From Micromonospora pallida (GTDB taxonomy: Bacteria > Actinomycetota > Actinomycetes > Mycobacteriales > Micromonosporaceae), in assembly GCF_900090325.1 (NCBI RefSeq), contig NZ_FMHW01000002.1, forward strand, positions 2,232,001 to 2,296,000: 64,000 bases of DNA, read 5' to 3'. Every line of letters begins with the position of its first letter. The first letter of the stretch is position 1. The translations under genes and the position numbers were made by a program. Positions 60,948-64,000 of this stretch are shown here, piece by piece. The notes under the pieces are model-generated. The model did not search any database, had not been told where the DNA came from, and saw only the letters and a list, made by a program, of their open reading frames with translations.

Positions 60948-62507
60948 GTGCACATCCCAACCGCTGCATCCACCAACTACGTTCCCCAGGCGTTGGCGCT
61001 GTTCGAGAAGTACGGTCCGGCAGAAGCGATCGTGTACCAGGGCCGCCGGCTGACCTTCGCCGACCTGCGGAGCGGTATTCAGCATCTGGCCGAGGCCCTG
61101 CGTGGGCAGGGCATCGGTGCGGGCCGTGCGGTGGCGGTGGTCGCCAACAACCACCCCGACGTGGTCATGTTGCACTTCGCGCTGCATCTGCTGGGCTGCC
61201 GGTCCATCTGGGTGGCCCAGGCACCCCTGGAGCACCAACTGGACTTCCTCGGTCAGGCCGGCCCGGACGTCCTGGTGTACGACCCCCGTACCCACGCCGA
61301 GGCCGGCGTCGAACTGGCCCGGCGGGCCGGTACCCGGACCGTGTTCAGCCTCGGTCCCGGTGTCGGCACCGACCTGTGGCAGGCGCCCCGGAGGGCACTG
61401 GACCCGGCCGACACCCTGGGCGAGCCCGCGTCCGTGTTCCAGACCAGCGGCACGACCGGACGGCCCAAGCTGGTCCACCACCGTAACCTGCTGTTCCAGA
61501 CGATCCTGGAACTCGCCACCCGGTGGGTGGACGACGGCCACCCGACCCGCCACCTCTACTACGGCGTCTTCTGGCACGTCAGCTCGCAGCTCGGCGTCAT
61601 GGGCATGCTGTTCGCCGGCGGGACGCAGGTGGTGTGCGACTCCTTCGACGTCACGCAGTTCTTCACCATCATCGAGCGGGAGCGGATCACGAGCACCAAC
61701 GCCGCCTCGCCCCGCCTGTACGAGATGCTGGACTGCCCACTGCTCGACCGGACCGACCTGAGCAGCCTGGAGATGCTCACCCTGGGCGGCTCGACCGTCG
61801 CCCCCGCCCGGCTGACCCAGGCACTCGAACGCTTCGGGCCCATCGTGCGCGTCGCCTACGGGATGAGCGAGGCGCCCCTGATCACCGACCTCAACGGCGA
61901 CGAGCACGACCCTAGCCGCCCCCACCTGCTGCGCTCCTGCGGACGCGCCTACGGCGACGTGCGCATCGCCGTCCGGGACGACGCCGGCCGGGATCTGCCG
62001 CCCGGACAGCACGGCCAGGTGTGGGTTTCCGGTTCGCTGGTGATGGCCGGGTACTGGGGGCAGCCGGAGCTGACCGCCGAGACGCTGGTCGACGGCTGGC
62101 TGCGCACCGGGGACACCGGTCGTCTCGACGAGGAGGGCTATCTCTACCTGGTGGGACGCGAGCGGGAACTCATCGTCACCGGTGCCGGCGCGGTCAACGT
62201 CTATCCGGGACCGATCGAGGACGTCCTGACCGCCCACCCCGACGTCCACGACGCGGCCGTGTTCGCCGTACCCGACGAGGCCTTCGGTGAGGCGGTGTAC
62301 GCCTGCGTCGTCCCGGTACCGGGCGCCACGGTGACTCCCGAGGAACTCCGCGACCTGGTCACCGAACGACTCGACACCAACTGGACCCCTCGCGACGTGG
62401 AGTTCGTCGACGCCCTACCCATGATCGGCTACGGAAAGGTCGACAAACGCGCGCTACGCGACGGCTATCTCGCCCGTACCGGCACGGCAGTCGGTCCACG
62501 GGAGTGA
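60948..62507 (+). CDS. AMP-forming acyl-CoA/acyl-carrier ligase
   Basis: A 519-aa stand-alone adenylate-forming enzyme. GTG 60948 is chosen because GAGGAG ends 7 bases upstream; a TTG six bases earlier is too close. Core motifs are SVFQTSGTTGRPKLVHHRN, GMSEAPLITD (A5 position), GWLRTGDTGRLDEEG and GYGKVDKRALR with the catalytic Lys. It activates a carboxylic acid and passes it to CoA or a carrier such as the discrete ACP. The binding-pocket residues do not tell me the acid. Confidence 0.9.
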   Translation: MHIPTAASTNYVPQALALFEKYGPAEAIVYQGRRLTFADLRSGIQHLAEALRGQGIGAGRAVAVVANNHPDVVMLHFALHLLGCRSIWVAQAPLEHQLDFLGQAGPDVLVYDPRTHAEAGVELARRAGTRTVFSLGPGVGTDLWQAPRRALDPADTLGEPASVFQTSGTTGRPKLVHHRNLLFQTILELATRWVDDGHPTRHLYYGVFWHVSSQLGVMGMLFAGGTQVVCDSFDVTQFFTIIERERITSTNAASPRLYEMLDCPLLDRTDLSSLEMLTLGGSTVAPARLTQALERFGPIVRVAYGMSEAPLITDLNGDEHDPSRPHLLRSCGRAYGDVRIAVRDDAGRDLPPGQHGQVWVSGSLVMAGYWGQPELTAETLVDGWLRTGDTGRLDEEGYLYLVGRERELIVTGAGAVNVYPGPIEDVLTAHPDVHDAAVFAVPDEAFGEAVYACVVPVPGATVTPEELRDLVTERLDTNWTPRDVEFVDALPMIGYGKVDKRALRDGYLARTGTAVGPRE

Positions 62508-63766
62508 GGGTGCCCAGCCGGTCCCGGGCAGCCCTCGTCGGGCTGCTCACCGCCGGAACGATCTCCGACACCGGCACCCGGGTGTCCACGGTGACCCTGC
62601 CCTGGCTGGTCCTGGTCAGCACCGGCAGCCCCACCCGGATGGGTCTGGTCGTCGCAGCCGAGATGCTGCCGTACGTGCTGGTCAGCGCACTGGGCCCACC
62701 GCTGGTGGACCGGCTCGGCGCCCGCCGGGTCTCCATCACGGCCGACCTGGCCAGCGCCGGCTGCATGGCGCTGCTGGCCGCCACCTACGGGTTCGGCTTC
62801 GCCACGCTGCTCGGCCTGGTCGCCGTCATCGGTGTCCTCCGGGGTCTCGGCGACAACGCCAAACGGGCGATGGCGCACGCCACCATCGCCGCGGCGGGCG
62901 CCTCGATGGCACGGGTCAGCTCCATCGACGACGGCCTGCACCGGATGAGCATCCTCGTCGGCGCGCCGGCAGCCGGTGTGATCATCGCCTGGTTCGGCAT
63001 CACCCAGGCCATCCTCATCGACGCGGCGTCCTTCGCCGTGGCCGCCGCCATCGTGACGGCGCTGATCCCCGCGTCCATCGGACGCCCCACCCACACCGAC
63101 ACGACGGAGCGGGAACCGTACCTGAAGGCGTTGGGCATCGGGCTACGCCACCTGCGACAGGACCAGGTCGCCGTCGGGATCTTCGCGGTGATGTTCATCG
63201 TCAACCTGTTCAACCAGGCCAGTGTCGCCGTCTACATCCCACTCTGGGTCGACCGGGTGCTCGACAACCCGGCCGCACTTGGCGCGGTCAGCGGCGCGCT
63301 CGCCCTCGGCGCGATCGTCGGCAACATCGGTTTCACCATCGCCGCCACCCGACTGCCTCGCTACGTCACCTTCACGATCGGTCTGCTCGTCGGCGGGGCT
63401 CCGCGCTTCCTGGCCTTGGCGTTCAGCCACGACCTGCTGGTGGTGATCGCCATCACCTTCGTCTCCGGCGTGGCGCTCTCCTCCGTCAACCCGATCATCG
63501 CCGCGACCATCCTGGAACGTACCCCGCCAGCGTTGCAGGCCCGGATGTTCGGCCTGGCCACCGCGGTTTCCTGGGCCAGCATCCCGCTCGGCGGCGTGCT
63601 CGGCGGCTGGGCCGCGTCCGCCCTCGGACTGACCGTCTCGATCGCCCTGAGCGGACTGCTGTACCTGCTGGTGGCGCTCACCCTGGTGCTCCGCCCCGCC
63701 CGGTGGCGCCGCCTGGACGAACCACCGCCCACCACGGCGACCGCCGCCGAACCGGCCCGGACGTGA
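62504..63766 (+). CDS. MFS transporter (probable product exporter)
   Basis: A 420-aa major-facilitator protein starting at GTG 62504 in a GTGA overlap with the ligase gene; GTG 62510 is possible. About 10-12 membrane helices are seen. The family hallmark VSSIDDGLHRMSILVGAPAAG and the central charged loop GRPTHTDTTEREPYLKALG resemble the enterobactin-exporter-like MFS subgroup. In this context it most likely exports the cluster product and may give self-resistance. Confidence 0.88.
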   Translation: MRVPSRSRAALVGLLTAGTISDTGTRVSTVTLPWLVLVSTGSPTRMGLVVAAEMLPYVLVSALGPPLVDRLGARRVSITADLASAGCMALLAATYGFGFATLLGLVAVIGVLRGLGDNAKRAMAHATIAAAGASMARVSSIDDGLHRMSILVGAPAAGVIIAWFGITQAILIDAASFAVAAAIVTALIPASIGRPTHTDTTEREPYLKALGIGLRHLRQDQVAVGIFAVMFIVNLFNQASVAVYIPLWVDRVLDNPAALGAVSGALALGAIVGNIGFTIAATRLPRYVTFTIGLLVGGAPRFLALAFSHDLLVVIAITFVSGVALSSVNPIIAATILERTPPALQARMFGLATAVSWASIPLGGVLGGWAASALGLTVSIALSGLLYLLVALTLVLRPARWRRLDEPPPTTATAAEPART

Positions 63767-63821
63767 GCACCCGCGCGGCCCTCTGGCCGCCACCGACCCC
63801 ACTGCGGAAGGCGCCAACGAC

Positions 63822-64000
63822 ATGCACGTTCGAGACGACTACGGGCTTCCCATCGCCGACGCGGACGCGCACGAGGCACTGACCGCACACCGCGCCGGCG
63901 AGCTACCCCCGGTCGTCCTCGTCCGGGTCACCGACCCGCCGCGTGACGCCTGGGCGGACCTCGCCCACGCCGGGTTCATCCGCAAGCCGACGTGGCTGAG
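63822..64000 (+). CDS. N-terminal part of an unrecognised protein (possibly GNAT-like), cut by window edge
   Basis: ATG 63822 follows GGAAGG and opens MHVRDDYGLPIADADAHEA. Fifty-nine codons are visible before the window ends (…WADLAHAGFIRKPTWL). The compact alpha/beta start and the position after the exporter would suit an N-acetyltransferase-like protein, but too little is present to be sure. It probably belongs to the same rightward unit, 55 bp after the exporter gene. Confidence 0.5.
   Translation, partial: MHVRDDYGLPIADADAHEALTAHRAGELPPVVLVRVTDPPRDAWADLAHAGFIRKPTWL

Noticed and set aside
1..64000. tRNA, rRNA or replication origin
   Set aside because: I saw no clover-leaf gene, rRNA segment or DnaA-box cluster when reading both strands; a dedicated scan would be needed to exclude a tRNA fully.

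Overview
The window is very GC-rich, with dense gene packing, many GTG starts and 4-base start/stop overlaps. Together with aerobic cobalamin genes, ROK and LAL-type LuxR regulators and a large NRPS/PKS locus, this points to an actinomycete, probably of the Micromonospora group (inference; no rRNA or other marker is present).

Layout. (1) 1-7598: a carbohydrate uptake and oxidation locus. A partial GH63-like glycosidase, a sugar isomerase/epimerase and a medium-chain dehydrogenase read leftward. A lipoprotein, two permeases, a ROK regulator and a Gfo/Idh/MocA oxidoreductase read rightward from a shared 125-bp region. (2) 7618-9645: a membrane protein and an APH-fold kinase. (3) 9673-14857: a five-gene peptide/nickel-type ABC importer. 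A 6-N5-6 palindrome resembling the actinobacterial Nur (nickel) box overlaps its likely promoter, so nickel import is my favoured role. (4) 15110-26693: a cobalt/cobalamin block. One cobalamin riboswitch precedes cbiMNQO-cobK. A leftward operon cobG-cobH-cobI/J follows, with cobI broken by a 1-nt frameshift exactly between its two halves. A second riboswitch precedes cobN. (5) 26732-30650: an accessory patch with three tandem small secreted SH3-like proteins, a frameshifted gene, a MACPF-like protein with a PASTA tail and a pentapeptide-repeat fragment.

(6) 30655-64000 (runs off the end): a hybrid NRPS-PKS biosynthetic cluster. The leftward arm holds a FabH-like enzyme, an ACP, a KAS II-like enzyme, a GMC oxidoreductase, an aldehyde dehydrogenase, a flavin reductase and an MbtH protein. 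An IS200/IS605 element (tnpA, tnpB) has landed directly upstream of the flavin reductase. The rightward arm holds a DUF5829-like protein, NRPS A-T-C-A-T, NRPS C-A(luciferase-like monooxygenase insert)-T, PKS KS-AT-ACP-thioester reductase, an amidohydrolase and an acyl-CoA carboxylase beta subunit. A LAL regulator, a diiron ferritin-like enzyme, an AMP-forming ligase, an MFS exporter and a partial protein follow.

Reading the adenylation codes by eye gives aromatic (Phe-like), Val/Ile-like and Gly for the three modules. The Gly module carries the monooxygenase insert, an arrangement known from the glycine-oxidising, amide-forming modules of myxothiazol/melithiazol. Here, unusually, it is followed by a PKS module with reductive release. 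The flavin reductase in the other arm could supply its reduced flavin. I do not recognise the product.
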